From Bacteroidales bacterium (GTDB lineage: Bacteria > Bacteroidota > Bacteroidia > Bacteroidales > P3): 64,000 nt of DNA. Of the stretch, positions 1 through 10,700 are shown piece after piece. Positions within the stretch are counted from its first letter, which is position 1, and each line of letters starts with the position of its first letter. The stretch lies in contig JAFROL010000009.1 in NCBI GenBank assembly GCA_017429685.1, positions 40,697 through 104,696 on the forward strand, given 5' to 3'. A model generated the notes under the pieces. The model ran no database searches. It saw nothing but the letters and a program-made list of their open reading frames with translations, and had not been told where the DNA came from. Made by a program: the position numbers and the translations under genes.

Positions 1-645
1 AGACACCTGTTCGTTGCCCTCGATGATGAGCGAATCTATTTTGACGCGCTTGCCTTTCTTGATGTAGTAGTTGAGAAACACATAGTTGCCCTTGCCCGAC
101 GTGTCGGCGGTGAGTTTGGTGGTCACATCGACATTGGTGAAGCCTTTTTCGGCATAGTAGGATTTAGCCTTGTTGCAGGTAGTCTTGAGCAGGTTTTCGG
201 TGACGACATCGCCTACGTGGATGTCGAAATCCTTGCCAAGTTTCTCTGCATCGCTGCCGCTGATGCCGTCGAAATGCACGGCTGCGAGTTTGGGACGGCC
301 GCGGAGGACTATCTTGAGAAAGACCTTGTCGTCCTGGATGCGGGTGAGAAGAATCTTGACATCCTCGAAGATGCCTTGAGCCCAAAGATTGTCGATAGCC
401 AGCGAAACTTTATCACCAGGTATTTTAACCACATCGCCCACCTGCAGGCCCGCGACGAGGAGAATCATACGTTGGTCGAGGCGCTCGTCGCTATCAACGG
501 TGATGCCACCGATTTCATAGGTCTTTGGAGTCAGATAGTCAATATCGTAATCGGCTCCCTTGCCGACAACGACCTGAGCCACGACGTCGAACGCAGGCAT
601 TACGGCAATCAGCAAAAGGAGGGCTATTCGAAGTATGTTTTTCAT
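1..645 (-). CDS. bamA: Outer membrane assembly factor BamA, N-terminal part (cut by window edge)
   Basis: The minus-strand frame opens at 645 with a signal peptide (MKNILRIALLLLIAVMP...) and runs off the left edge, so about 215 residues are visible. The visible part looks like tandem POTRA domains: a segment starting YEIGGITVDSD, a second around PKLAAVHFDGISG, and a third starting at RVKIDSLIIEGN. BamA inserts beta-barrel proteins into the outer membrane; POTRA domains are its periplasmic substrate-docking part, and the barrel would lie outside the window. It follows uppS on the same strand, and the order porG-uppS-bamA is known from Porphyromonas, which supports the call. The 170-bp gap to uppS suggests partly independent expression. 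Confidence 0.9.
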   Translation of the reverse strand, partial: MKNILRIALLLLIAVMPAFDVVAQVVVGKGADYDIDYLTPKTYEIGGITVDSDERLDQRMILLVAGLQVGDVVKIPGDKVSLAIDNLWAQGIFEDVKILLTRIQDDKVFLKIVLRGRPKLAAVHFDGISGSDAEKLGKDFDIHVGDVVTENLLKTTCNKAKSYYAEKGFTNVDVTTKLTADTSGKGNYVFLNYYIKKGKRVKIDSLIIEGNEQVS

Positions 646-737
646 CAGTTCTGTCTATGCGTAATTTTAGTCTTTAGGATACAATAACTCAAAAATTTTA
701 TTATTATTGTTGTTGGGTGATTTTTTTTCAATTATTA

Positions 738-775
738 TTGCGGGATTGCGCTGTTGCGGGATTGCGGGATTGTGT
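738..775. repeat. Short GCGGGATT tandem repeat in the uppS-bamA spacer
   Basis: The unit GCGGGATT occurs three times with small variations between uppS and bamA, next to A+T-rich sequence. It is one of several unrelated 7-9 bp tandem blocks in intergenic positions in this window. No function is apparent. Confidence 0.6.
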
Positions 776-815
776 TATAACGTTATTTAGACGTTTCGAT
801 ACGACGGGGTTTTGT

Positions 816-1562
816 TCATTTGGCTTTGACCTGGTCGCCAGTCTTGCCGTAGCGTCGCTGACGGTTCTGGTAGTCGTAGACAGCGTCGAAGAAGTGTTCC
901 TGACGGAAATCGGGCCACAGCAGGTCGGTGAAATAGAATTCGGTGTAGGCCAGCTGCCAGAGGAGGAAGTTGCTGACGCGCAGCTCGCCGCCAGTGCGTA
1001 TCAGCAGGTCGGGGTCGGGAATGAAACGTGAAGGCAGGTAGCCTCGCAGCGTCTCCTCGTCGACGTCGTCGGCCTTGAGCTTGCCGCTGGCAGCATCGTT
1101 GACAACAGCCTTGAGCGCCTCGGCTATTTCCCACCGCGAGCTGTAGCTCAGGGCCAGCGTAAGTATGGTGCCCGTGTTGGCGGCAGTCTTGTCGATGACT
1201 TTCTGCATTGCCTGCCACGACGCTTGTGGCAGACGGCCTGTTTCGCCCACAACACAGAGACGGACATTGTTTTCCATCAGTGTAGGAGTCTCTTCGTTGA
1301 TTGTTTTCACCAGCAGCTGCATAAGCCCATCCACTTCGGCTTTAGGACGGTTCCAGTTCTCGGTCGAGAAGGTGTAGAGTGTCAGGAAACCGACGTGCAG
1401 ACGTGCTGCCGCTTCGACGGCATCGCGTACGGCCTGCGTGGCGTGCTGGTGGCCGAAGAGGCGCACCTTGGATTGCCTCTGTGCCCAGCGCCCGTTGCCG
1501 TCCATTATGATGGCCACGTGACGTGGCACCCGAGTGAGATCTATGTCTTCTATTGTTTTCAT
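816..1562 (-). CDS. uppS: Isoprenyl transferase (undecaprenyl diphosphate synthase)
   Basis: UppS condenses isopentenyl diphosphate with farnesyl diphosphate in cis to make the C55 carrier lipid for peptidoglycan and surface polysaccharides; it is cytosolic and membrane-associated. The 248-residue protein is of normal length. The family signature HVAIIMDGNGRWAQ is near residue 15 with the catalytic Asp, followed by the FSTENWNRP segment and the C-terminal DLLIRTGGELRVSNFLLWQ motif. It lies between porG and bamA on the same strand, a gene order known from Porphyromonas. The start Met sits directly before TIEDIDLTRVP, giving the usual short N-terminus. Confidence 0.97.
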   Translation of the reverse strand: MKTIEDIDLTRVPRHVAIIMDGNGRWAQRQSKVRLFGHQHATQAVRDAVEAAARLHVGFLTLYTFSTENWNRPKAEVDGLMQLLVKTINEETPTLMENNVRLCVVGETGRLPQASWQAMQKVIDKTAANTGTILTLALSYSSRWEIAEALKAVVNDAASGKLKADDVDEETLRGYLPSRFIPDPDLLIRTGGELRVSNFLLWQLAYTEFYFTDLLWPDFRQEHFFDAVYDYQNRQRRYGKTGDQVKAK

Positions 1563-1583
1563 TTGTTGTTGTTTCTGGTTATT

Positions 1584-1664
1584 CTAGTATTACTAGTTCA
1601 CCTAGTATCGCTAGTATTACACTTAGTATCGCTAGTATTACTAGTTGAACTAGAAGTACTAGTT
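1584..1664. repeat. CTAG array, 9-bp period (block 1)
   Basis: CTAG or a one-base variant recurs at 1584, 1593, 1602, 1611, 1623, 1632, 1641, 1650 and 1659. All steps are 9 bp except one of 12. The approximate unit is CTAGTNNNN. The block fills the uppS-porG spacer and its end runs into the porG stop codon. Blocks of the same type occur at 2545 and 28814. Confidence 0.85.
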
Positions 1665-2529
1665 ATTTATTATCACACTTCTTTTTGAGCATCCAACCAA
1701 AAATAAAGTCGAGCGAAACAGTGAAGCTGACGTTGAAATAGGCGAACCAGTCGTCGAGCGAATCGTCGCCACGCTTCATACCTGCCGCGTTGACATAGCC
1801 CGGTTCGACCTCGGACGAACGATCGGCAAGCCCTGCTGTGATTTCGCCCATATAGTATGCCAGTTGCTCGTTGTCGACATAGGTTGTGCTGACGTCGTCG
1901 ATATAGTCGGTCCAGGTCTTGCGGAAACCGTATTCCACACTGAGGGTAAACGATTTGCTGGGATGATACTTAAACCCTATGCCAAAAGGCATTGCGAGTT
2001 GTTTGAGAGTATAGGGTGTGCGATCGGGCGCGACGGGCGACCCCTGCCCTTCTGTGCCGAGGGGCTGCAGTTCGTACCAGTCCGACTCGCCGCTGAGAGG
2101 GTCGGTAAAATAGGCCTTGGGATTGTAAGCGAAGAAGCCCAACCCGGCGAAGATATATGGCGTCCAGACATAGTGGTCGTCGCGCATACTGAAGGGGAAG
2201 AAATTGAACTCGGCACGCAACGCGCCTTCGAAAATGTAGGAATGGAAGCTGAGATTGCGTCGCGCAATATAGTCGGGATTGCCGCCTTCGACGTGTCCGT
2301 AGTCGATGTCGATGCGCATACTCCACCTTTCGTCGAAATTGAGGCGATACATACCGCCATAGGCCAAGTTGACAGTGCCGAACATACTCTGGTTATTGAG
2401 GTCGCCGATGTAGTTCATACCGCCTATGGTGAAGCCGATATCGCTCTTGCCAAGCCACATCTGGGCACGGGCGGAGAGAGCCGCCAAAAGGAGGAAAAGA
2501 AAGGCAATATGTGTTTTGACTTTGGACAT
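1663..2529 (-). CDS. porG: Type IX secretion system protein PorG (DUF6089 family)
   Basis: PorG is an outer membrane beta-barrel protein of the T9SS, needed in Porphyromonas gingivalis for export of proteins with a C-terminal sorting domain. The 288-residue product has a signal peptide (cleavage after ...ALSARAQ), the family start MWLGKSDIGFTIGGMNYIGDLN, barrel-like alternating strands and the C-terminal FTVSLDFIFGWMLKKKC. Synteny supports the call: PorG-UppS-BamA is the P. gingivalis order. A T9SS client (the giant protein at 4.7-22.1 kb) lies nearby. Both ends of the gene are bounded by the 9-bp CTAG arrays, and the stop codon is at the edge of one of them. Confidence 0.85.
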   Translation of the reverse strand: MSKVKTHIAFLFLLLAALSARAQMWLGKSDIGFTIGGMNYIGDLNNQSMFGTVNLAYGGMYRLNFDERWSMRIDIDYGHVEGGNPDYIARRNLSFHSYIFEGALRAEFNFFPFSMRDDHYVWTPYIFAGLGFFAYNPKAYFTDPLSGESDWYELQPLGTEGQGSPVAPDRTPYTLKQLAMPFGIGFKYHPSKSFTLSVEYGFRKTWTDYIDDVSTTYVDNEQLAYYMGEITAGLADRSSEVEPGYVNAAGMKRGDDSLDDWFAYFNVSFTVSLDFIFGWMLKKKCDNK

Positions 2530-2544
2530 CGGAATGACTTTTTT

Positions 2545-2589
2545 CTAGTAGGACTAGTATTAATAGTTGAACTAGTTTTACTAGTATTG
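2545..2589. repeat. CTAG array, 9-bp period (block 2)
   Basis: CTAG or a one-base variant recurs at 2545, 2554, 2563, 2572 and 2581, exactly 9 bp apart, between the DUF4837 gene and porG. It has the same architecture as the blocks at 1584 and 28814, with different bases between the CTAG cores. Confidence 0.85.
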
Positions 2590-2598
2590 CTTTTGTTA

Positions 2599-3621
2599 TT
2601 ATTTTATTTTCAGGCTGCGGCAAATGCCGTCGACCTGCATCAGGAGGTCGCGTTTCATCACCATCTTGCTGCGCTGCGACGGCGAATAGACGCTGCCCAT
2701 CAGGGTGTACACATTATCGCTGCCAGGCAGAGAGAAGGTGTAGCAGACAAAGGGGCCACTCATAAAATCATTGTAGGTACGCCACAAACCGCGGGTTTCA
2801 ACGGCGTTAACACTGTCGGCAAGAACAACGTTGCGCGTGTAAAAGAAATCACGGCGCTCAACACCGGGATAGCTGCCCTCGGACGGACCAGGCACGTTAC
2901 GTCGCAGCATTGTGTCGATATTGTCGAGGATAACAGCCTCCTCAAAGTCACTTGCACCCTTGGCGGGACGACTGTCGATGTAGATATACAGGTCGAAGTC
3001 CTTGGTCCGCTTCAGAATCCAGGTGAAATTGTTTTCTTCTTTGAGCTTTGCCAATGCGAACTCTTCGGGTATGACGATGCTGAAACCATATTTGTTTTCG
3101 ACATACTGCTGGATTTTATAGTCCGCTTTCTGCGAAAAGACCTTGTTCATACGGCGATACTCCTGATTGTAATATTCCTTGAGCAGACGCTCTTCGCGGA
3201 CAAGCAGCATCGAGTCGAGAGAACGGGGGTCGCTGGCAGTTATCCTGATGACAATCTGCGGCGACGACCATTTGTCCTGCTCCATATATATCTTGTTAAT
3301 ATTCTGCGGATTTACATCAAGGATAAGGATATTGCGATGAGCCTGGAACATCGTGTTGCCGTTGAAGTTGGACGGAGTGATATGGACCACATCGAAGCGC
3401 GATTCAGGCTGGTTCAAAGCATCCTGTGGGGCTTGGAAGATAGAGTCGATGACTTGTCCCGTGGTGCCGTTGTAGACACCTTCGGTGGCCACGATCATAA
3501 GTTCGAGAGTTTTGCCTGAAGAACCCGGCTTGCCGGTAAGAGGCGTGGGACCGCAACTTGAAAACAGTGCAACCGCAGCAGCCACGACTGCAAAAAAAGA
3601 AGCTATTTTTCTCATATACAA
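2599..3621 (-). CDS. DUF4837 family lipoprotein
   Basis: This 340-residue protein carries a lipoprotein signal peptide: Met-Arg-Lys, a hydrophobic stretch and the lipobox LFSSC, with the acylated Cys near residue 23. It is therefore probably anchored to the inner face of the outer membrane or exposed. The rest matches my memory of the Bacteroidota family DUF4837: the VIDSIFQAPQ and LNQPESRFDV segments, the FAL-KEENNFTWILKRTKD centre, and a C-terminus ending RDLLMQVDGICRSLKIK. The function is unknown. Met3 is an equally good start. A promoter-like -7 box lies about 37 bp upstream, and a CTAG array separates it from porG, which is on the same strand. Confidence 0.8.
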   Translation of the reverse strand: MYMRKIASFFAVVAAAVALFSSCGPTPLTGKPGSSGKTLELMIVATEGVYNGTTGQVIDSIFQAPQDALNQPESRFDVVHITPSNFNGNTMFQAHRNILILDVNPQNINKIYMEQDKWSSPQIVIRITASDPRSLDSMLLVREERLLKEYYNQEYRRMNKVFSQKADYKIQQYVENKYGFSIVIPEEFALAKLKEENNFTWILKRTKDFDLYIYIDSRPAKGASDFEEAVILDNIDTMLRRNVPGPSEGSYPGVERRDFFYTRNVVLADSVNAVETRGLWRTYNDFMSGPFVCYTFSLPGSDNVYTLMGSVYSPSQRSKMVMKRDLLMQVDGICRSLKIK

Positions 3622-3657
3622 ATAATTCTAATTATTAAACAATATGTTTTGCATTTG

Positions 3658-3665
3658 CAAAGATA
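3658..3665 (-). promoter_or_regulatory. Bacteroidota-type -7 box for the DUF4837 gene
   Basis: On the minus strand this reads TATCTTTG, matching the TAnnTTTG consensus, and is followed by GC. It sits in the short gap between the epimerase stop codon and the DUF4837 start, so the lipoprotein gene probably has its own promoter. No clear -33 element was found. Confidence 0.6.
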
Positions 3666-4640
3666 CTAATTTTTATTCGACTCGCTCCATTCGAAAAAAT
3701 CGGATATGGCTTTACGGATTGGTGTGGCGACGAAAGCGAGGTCGCGGCGCGCTTTGTCGGAACTGTAGTATTCGTTGACCATCAGTTGCCGCACATTGCG
3801 CGTAGAGAGCTGGGTGCGAACACCCATCCACTGCAGCAGGTCCCCTACCCTGCCAACCAAGGATACCAAAAAATCAGGCAACGTAATGAAGCGCTGGCTA
3901 TAGCCGCACACTTCGGCCTGAAGGGCGTAGAAGTCGCGCAAGGTCATATCTTCGCCAACGAGCAGGTAGCGTTCGCCATTGCGCCCCATCGTTAGGGCAT
4001 TGACGGCGGCTTCGGCCACATCCTTGACACTGACGAAGCTCTTGCCACCACGCGGAGCGGCCATCAGGGGACGTTTGTAGGCTGCCATAAGAAGTTTTCC
4101 CGACGATGGCTTGAAGTCGTAGGGGCCGACCATAAAGCCAGGGTTCAGGATAACGATATGGCGGTTGGGGTGCTGCTGTGCATCCCAAAGCAGAATCTTT
4201 TCGCCTTCGACCTTGCTCTGTGCGTAGTACGAAGCCGAAAACGGCGCACAGATGTCGTTAGTCTCCACACCTGGACTCTGTGGCGTTCCGTAGCCAATAG
4301 TGTTGGCACTGCTGACGTGGACCAAGGTGTTTATCTTCACCTCGTCCATCACCTGCAGGATATATTCGACAAGCACTTTGTTGACGGGCAGATAGTCGTC
4401 GTAGTGCAGGAGCGACATATCGGTGGTACCGGCACAGTTGATGATGGCGTCGCAACCACTGGCGGCGTTGCGCAGGGCTGCAACATCAAGGATAGAGCCT
4501 CGAAGCACATTAAGCATCGGGTCGGATGGCAGCGTGCCGCCGTCGCGGACAAGGGCGACGACAGAATGCCCTCTGGCAAGCAGAGAATGCAGTACGTTAT
4601 GGCCAAGCAGACCTGTGGCACCAAGCAATAGAATATTCAT
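3666..4640 (-). CDS. NAD-dependent epimerase/dehydratase (extended SDR family)
   Basis: The protein is a 324-residue extended short-chain dehydrogenase/reductase. The N-terminus MNILLLGATGLLGHNV carries the Rossmann GxxGxxG nucleotide-binding motif, and the catalytic Tyr-Lys pair is in the segment SASYYAQSKVEGEK around residue 150. Such enzymes act on nucleotide sugars or on sterol/flavonoid-type substrates; this sequence does not show which. I chose the start at 4640 over one at 4658 because it places the Rossmann strand right at the N-terminus, as in relatives. A strong hairpin terminator stands directly upstream (4657-4694), so the gene needs either read-through or a very compact promoter. 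Confidence 0.85.
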   Translation of the reverse strand: MNILLLGATGLLGHNVLHSLLARGHSVVALVRDGGTLPSDPMLNVLRGSILDVAALRNAASGCDAIINCAGTTDMSLLHYDDYLPVNKVLVEYILQVMDEVKINTLVHVSSANTIGYGTPQSPGVETNDICAPFSASYYAQSKVEGEKILLWDAQQHPNRHIVILNPGFMVGPYDFKPSSGKLLMAAYKRPLMAAPRGGKSFVSVKDVAEAAVNALTMGRNGERYLLVGEDMTLRDFYALQAEVCGYSQRFITLPDFLVSLVGRVGDLLQWMGVRTQLSTRNVRQLMVNEYYSSDKARRDLAFVATPIRKAISDFFEWSESNKN

Positions 4641-4656
4641 ATCGCAATAATAACGC

Positions 4657-4694
4657 AAAAAAGGCGTCCTGCGTATGCAGGGCGCCTTTTTTAT
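4657..4694. terminator. Rho-independent terminator, probably bidirectional
   Basis: A GC-rich hairpin (arms around GGCGTCCTGC and GCAGGGCGCC, loop GTAT) is flanked by six A on one side and six T on the other. On the minus strand it ends transcription of the giant gene, whose stop codon is at 4718. Confidence 0.85.
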
Positions 4695-4717
4695 TTTTAA
4701 GGGTTACTTATCGAAGG

Positions 4718-7700
4718 TTACTTCTTGACAACCTTGCGTACCGTAGTGCCGTTGGGCAGCGTGATGCGCAGGGTGTAAGCGCCCTCGGTAAGGGTAGAGA
4801 TGTCGAATGTATTGGTATTCTCGAAGGTGGCCACCAGACGACCAACGATATCGAGAACCTCGACCTTGACCACATCGTCAGCGGTGATAGTCACGCGTCC
4901 GCGAGTGGGGTTCGGGTAGATGTTGATATCGTCGAGCGAGTTGACAACGTCGATACCGACAGCCTGGACATTCACGTGCAGATAGACAGTGCTGTCGCAG
5001 CCGCTAACCGTGGTGCCGTTGTAGACATAGTCGCCAGCAGCAGTGATGCTGTTGCCACGGAAGTTGTAGGGCAGCTCGGTCTCGAGGATGGTGATGCTGT
5101 CGTAGATTTCAACGCTGTGGTTGATGGTCAGGTTCAGAGAGATTACACTGTCGCAGCCATTGGCGGCGGTGTAGGTGAATGTCGGCGTGGTGGTGCTGGT
5201 GGTGTAGTTGACACCATCGATCCAGATGTAGCCATCGCATTCCTCAACAACGTCGACCGTGGAGTACGACTGATTTACGGTGAGGTTGAGTGTCACAACG
5301 CTGTCGCAGCCGTTGGCGGCGCTGAAGGACTGCGTGTAGACACCCGAGGCAACGTAGTTCAGGCCGTTCCAGGTGTAGCTGTCGCAGACTGTCAAATCGG
5401 TGCTGACGGCGATGCTGTTGTTGACGGTGAGCGTCAAGGTAACAACGCTGTCGCAACCGTTGGCAGCAGTGTAAGTGTAATCATAGTTACCACTGGTGGT
5501 ATAGGTCTGGCCGTTCCAGGTGTAGCTGTCGCAAGCCGTAGCCGTAGCTGTGCCGGTGGTAGAGTTGTTGACCGTCAGGGCGAGGGTGACAACGCTATCG
5601 CATCCGCTAACAGCGGTATAGCTGGTGGTGTAGTTACCACTGGTGGTGTAGGTCTGACCGTTCCAGGTGTAGCTGTCGCAAGCCGTAGCCGTAACCGTCA
5701 TAGCAATGGCCGGCGTCACCGTGAGGCTGAGGGTCACGATGCTGTCGCAACCGGCTGCCGAGGTGAAGGTGCTTGTGTAGTTACCGCTGGTGGTGTAGGT
5801 CTGGCCGTTCCAGGTGTAGCTGTTGCAGGTGATCTCGCTGATGGTGGTCTGGATAGCAGGCGAGATAGTGAGAGCGAGGGTGACGACGCTGTCGCAGCCA
5901 GCAGCAGTGGTGTAGTTCTGCGTATAGTTGCCTGTGGTGGTGTAGGTGGCACCGTTCCAGGTGTAGCTATCGCAAGCCGTAGCACTGATGGAGGTATTCG
6001 CGCTGTTATTGACAACCAGGTTGAGGGTGACAACGCTGTCGCAACCGTTGGCTGCCGTACCGTTGAAGGTGTAGGCACCCGAGGTGGTGTAGGTCTGGCC
6101 GTTCCAGGTGTAGCTGTCGCAAGCCGTAGCGTTGACGGAGCTGGTGACCGGGGTGTTGATGGTCAGAGCAAGGTTGACAGTGCTGTCGCATCCTACTGCA
6201 TTGGTGTAGGTGTAGGTGTAGACACCGCTGGCAGTGTAGACGTTGCCGTTCCAGGTGTAGCTGTTGCAAGCTGCAGCGGTGATATTGTTGGTAACCTGAT
6301 TGTTGACAGTCAGGTGGAGAGTAGCAATGTTCTGGCAGCCGTCGGCGTTGGTCGAAGTGTAGGTGTAGTCACCGCTCTGGTCGTAGACGTTGCCGTTCCA
6401 GAGATAGTAGCTACAAGTTGCAACTGTCTCTTCGCTTGTGGTGCTAGCATTGATGGTCAGGTGGAGCGTGTCGGCGCTGGCGCAACCGTTGGCAGCAGTG
6501 TAGTTGTTGATGTAGTCACCGCTGGTGGTGTAGGTCTGGTCGTTCCAGGTGTAGCTGTCGCAAGCGGCAACAGTCTCACTGCTGTTGGTGTTGTGGTTCA
6601 ACGTGAGGACGAGCGTAATCGTACTGTCGCATCCGTTAGCGGCAACGCCATCGAGGACAGCAATCTTATTACCACCTGTGGTGTAGGTCTCACCATTGAC
6701 ATCCCAGGTGTAGCTGTCGCAAGCCGTAGCCATCTGCATTGCAAAACCTGTGGTGTTCACCGTGAGGTTGATTATCTCAGTGCTGTCGCAGCCGTTGGCA
6801 GCGGTGAAGTGGTGAGTAATCACATCACTGTCGTCATATGTAACGCCATTCCACGTGAAGTATCCGCAAGTAGCCGTGTCGATGGTGACGACAACAGAGT
6901 TGTTGACAGTCAGATGGAGGACATCGGTGCTGGCGCAACCCTTGTTGTTGATGTACTCGTAAGTATAGTCGCCACTCTCGGTGTAGACGGTGTTGTACCA
7001 GTTATAGCTGTCGCAAGCGGTAGCGGTGTACTCGGTGTTGCTGTTCTTGTTGACAGTCAGGTGGAGGACATCGGTGCTCGGGCAGCCGGCAGCGTTGGTA
7101 TACTCATAGGTATAGTCGCCACTCTCGGTGTATTCAACATCGTTCCAGGTATAGCTGTCGCAAGCGGTAGCGGTGTACTCGGTGTTGCTGTTGGTGTTGA
7201 CCGTGAGCACGAGGTAGTCGGTACCGGCGCAGCCGTCGCTGGTGGTGTAGTTGTAGGTGTATACGCCGCTGGTGGTGTAGGTCTGGCCGTCGCCGTTCTC
7301 CCAAGTGTAGCTGTCGCAAACAGTCTTCTCAATGGTATTGACAGCGCTGTTGTTGACAGTGAGGTGGAGGACGTCGGTGCTGGCGCAGCCGTTGCCGTCA
7401 GTGTAGTCGTAGGTGTAGTCGCCGCTCTCGGTGTACTGGGTACCGTTCCACATATAAGCGTCGCAGACGGTCTCGGTGTATTCGGTACCGGCGTTGACGT
7501 TGATGGTGAGGGTCAGCACATCAACCGTGGTGCAGCCTGCAGCGTTAGCGTAAGGCTCGCTGTTGTAGGTGCCACTGGCGGTGTAGGTATAGGTCTCGCC
7601 GTCGCCGGCAGTCCAATCATAGGTGTCGCAAGCCACAGCCTCGACCGGGTTGTTGATGACATCACCAACGGTGAGGGTGAGGGTGACGATGCTGTCGCAG

Positions 7701-10700
7701 CCAAGGTAGGTGTTGAGTTCCTGAGTGAAGGTGTATTCACCTGCAGCAGGCAGCTCGCTGGCAGCGATGACGAAGCCATTGTTGTTGTAGTCGTTACCCA
7801 GGCAAATCTGGTCGGTAAGAGCCGTAGTCTTGGTCGGGTTGACGGTGAGGGTAAGGCGAACCGTACTGTCGCAGTTAGCACTGAACGGGTAAGTGACGGT
7901 AGCCACACCGGCCTCGTTGAGGACAGTGGTATTGTCGCCATTAGTCCAGGTGTACGGCAGCTCGCTGTCACAGATGGTGACGTCGATGTTGTTCACCGGA
8001 GCTTCAAAGACGGTGAGGTAGAGGAATATCATCGAGTCGCAACCCGTACGCGGATTGAGGAAGCTAGTGGAGGTCTCGATACTCTCGTTGAGTGTGGCAA
8101 CCTCTTCGCCGTTGACAATCCAAGTGTAGGGGCCGCAGTTGGTGACGGTCTCGGTACTGAAGGTACGGCCGCCGCCGAGGGTCAGGTGCAGAGTGTCAAC
8201 ACTTGCACATCCTGCTTCGTTAACATAATTGTAAGTATATGTGCCATAGAACATATCGCCTACGCTGCTCGGGTTGGTGTAGGTGTTACCGTGCCAAGTG
8301 TAGGTCTGGCAAGCGACGACCTCCTCGCTGTTGTGAGTCGAAGCGTTGATGGTCAGATGGAGAACATCCTCGCTGGCGCAGTTGTTAGCGTCGGCATAGT
8401 CGTAGCTGTAGTCGCCGGAAGCAGTGTACTCAGTACTATTCCAAGTGTAGCTGTCGCAAGCAGTGACGGTGTACTCAGTGCTGCTGTTGACATTGATGGT
8501 CAGGTTCAGAGTATTGGTGCTCGGGCAACCGTTCTCGGCCTCATAGTCATAAGTATAGACGCCGCTGGCGGTATAGGTTTCACCGTTGCCACCGTCTTCT
8601 GCCGACCAAGTGTAACTGTCGCAAGCGGTCTCGGTGAAGGTCTCGTTGCTGTTGCTACGGATGGTGAGGTGCAGGGTGTTGGTGCTCGGGCAGCCTTCGG
8701 CCGTCAGGTAGTCGTAGGTGTAACCCTCGGCGGGACTGGCGGTGGTGTAAGTCGTACCATTGCCACCTTCTTCAGCAGCCCAGGTGTAGCTGTCGCAAGC
8801 GTCGACAGTGTACTCTGTGCTGGTGTTGTGGTTGATGGTCAGGTTCAGTGTGTCGGTGCTCGGGCAACCCTGAGCGGTCAGGTAGTCGTAGGTGTAGATG
8901 CCACTCTCGGTGTAGGTCTCGCCGTCGCCACCGTTGGCAGCAGTCCAGATGTATTCCTCGCAGGAGGCCACATCGTGGGAAGCGCTGGTGTTGTGGTTGA
9001 TGGTGAGGATGAGGGTGACAACGCGGTCGCAAATCAGCGTCTCGCCGTCGACTTCGGTACCTGCGGGCAGATACATCGTAGCGTTCGTGGTGCTCTCAGT
9101 GTAGACATTACCATACCATTCGTAGCTGTCGCAAGCGGTGCGGCGCTCGGTGGTGTAGGTAATCGGGTGCTGAGTCACGGTGATGTACTCGATGATGCCC
9201 GTGGCGAGGGTGTCGTATACATAATATGTATGGGCATTGTCGTAGTCGGTGGTAGCAGTGCTGATGGTGTGTCCACGCCAAGTGTAGCTATCCTGGCTTA
9301 CGCAGATGTCAGCAGCGTCGCCGGTGACCTCCTGGTAGTTGTTGACCAGGTGGACGGTCAGCGTGATGATGCTGTCGCAGTACTGTACAGCGCCGAAATG
9401 GACGTCGTACTCGCGGTCTTCGCTGACGAAGTTCTGCATCATATCGGCCTCGCTGTTGAAGGTGAAGACAGAGTCGCCGTAAGTAACGGTGCGGTCGCTG
9501 ATGTTCAGCGTCACCTCATCGTTGCCAAGGTAGCTCTGTGTCAGCGTCAGTGCCAGCATATAGATGCTGTCGAAGCCGTTATCCTGTGCTACAGTGTAGG
9601 TCGGGTTGTAGTAGACATAGGTGCCAGTGCTGGTCTTGTAGAGAGGAGCAACATTGTCAGCATTGAGGTTGGCAGCGCGCTCGGCAGCGTCGATGTAGAC
9701 GTAGGTCTCACCGTTGCGCCAAGTGTAGCTGTTGCAGTTCACCACATTGTCGATGCCGAGCTGAGCGGTACCGATGTTGAGGGTGATGTTCAGCGTGCTG
9801 TCGCAACCAGCAGCATTGGTGTAGTTCTCAACCAAGTTGTGGACACCTTCGCCAAACAGTTCCTGATGCTGATCCTGGTAGGTGTAGCGGTACGAGCCGT
9901 CGCTGACATAGAGGACGCTGTCGTAGCTGCTGCTACGGTTGATGGTCAGGGTCAGAGTGTTGGTGGTGGCGCAGCCGTTGGCATCGGTCGTGCGGGCTGT
10001 GTACTCGCCCGTGGTGTTGTACAGACGGTTGTTGACTGCCCAGGTGTACTCGTCGCAAGCCACGATGGTGTCGTTGATAGTGCTGGTGTTGACGTTGATG
10101 GTCAAGTGCAGCGTATCGACGCTCGGGCAACCGGCAGCGTTGGTGTAGGTGTACATATAGTTGCCAGAAGCAGTGTAGGTAGTGCCGTTCCATTCATAGC
10201 TGTCGCACTGGGTCATCGTCTCAGCGTTGTGGGTAGCGTTGTTGACGGTGAGAACCAGTTGGTCGGTGCTGGCGCAGCCGGCATCGCTGGTGTAGTCGTA
10301 GTTATAGGTGCCGCTGGTGTAGTACATTGTGCCGTGCCATTCGATGCTGTCGCAAGCCGTCTCTGTGATAATCTGGTCGGTGGGCAGGTTGATGGTCAGG
10401 TTCAAGGTATTTACACTCGGGCAACCGTTGTCGGCAGTATAATTATATGTATAAGTACCGCTGGTGGTATAGGTCAGGCCATCGCCACCCTCGGCAGCTG
10501 CCCATACATAGCTGTTGCAAGCAGCCTCGGTGAAGGTCTGGTTGCTGTTGTTGTTGATGGTCAGGTGCAGAGTGTCGGTGCTGGCGCAACCCTCGGCGGT
10601 GTTGTAGCTGTAGGTGTAGTCGCCAGTGGCGGTGTAGGTCTGGTTGTTGCGTGTCCAGGTGTAGGTGTCGCAAGCTGCATCGGTGTAGGCAGTGTTGCTG

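Noticed and set aside
1864-3519. A 551-codon plus-strand frame
   Set aside because: It runs antisense through porG and the DUF4837 gene, both well supported by family features and signal peptides.
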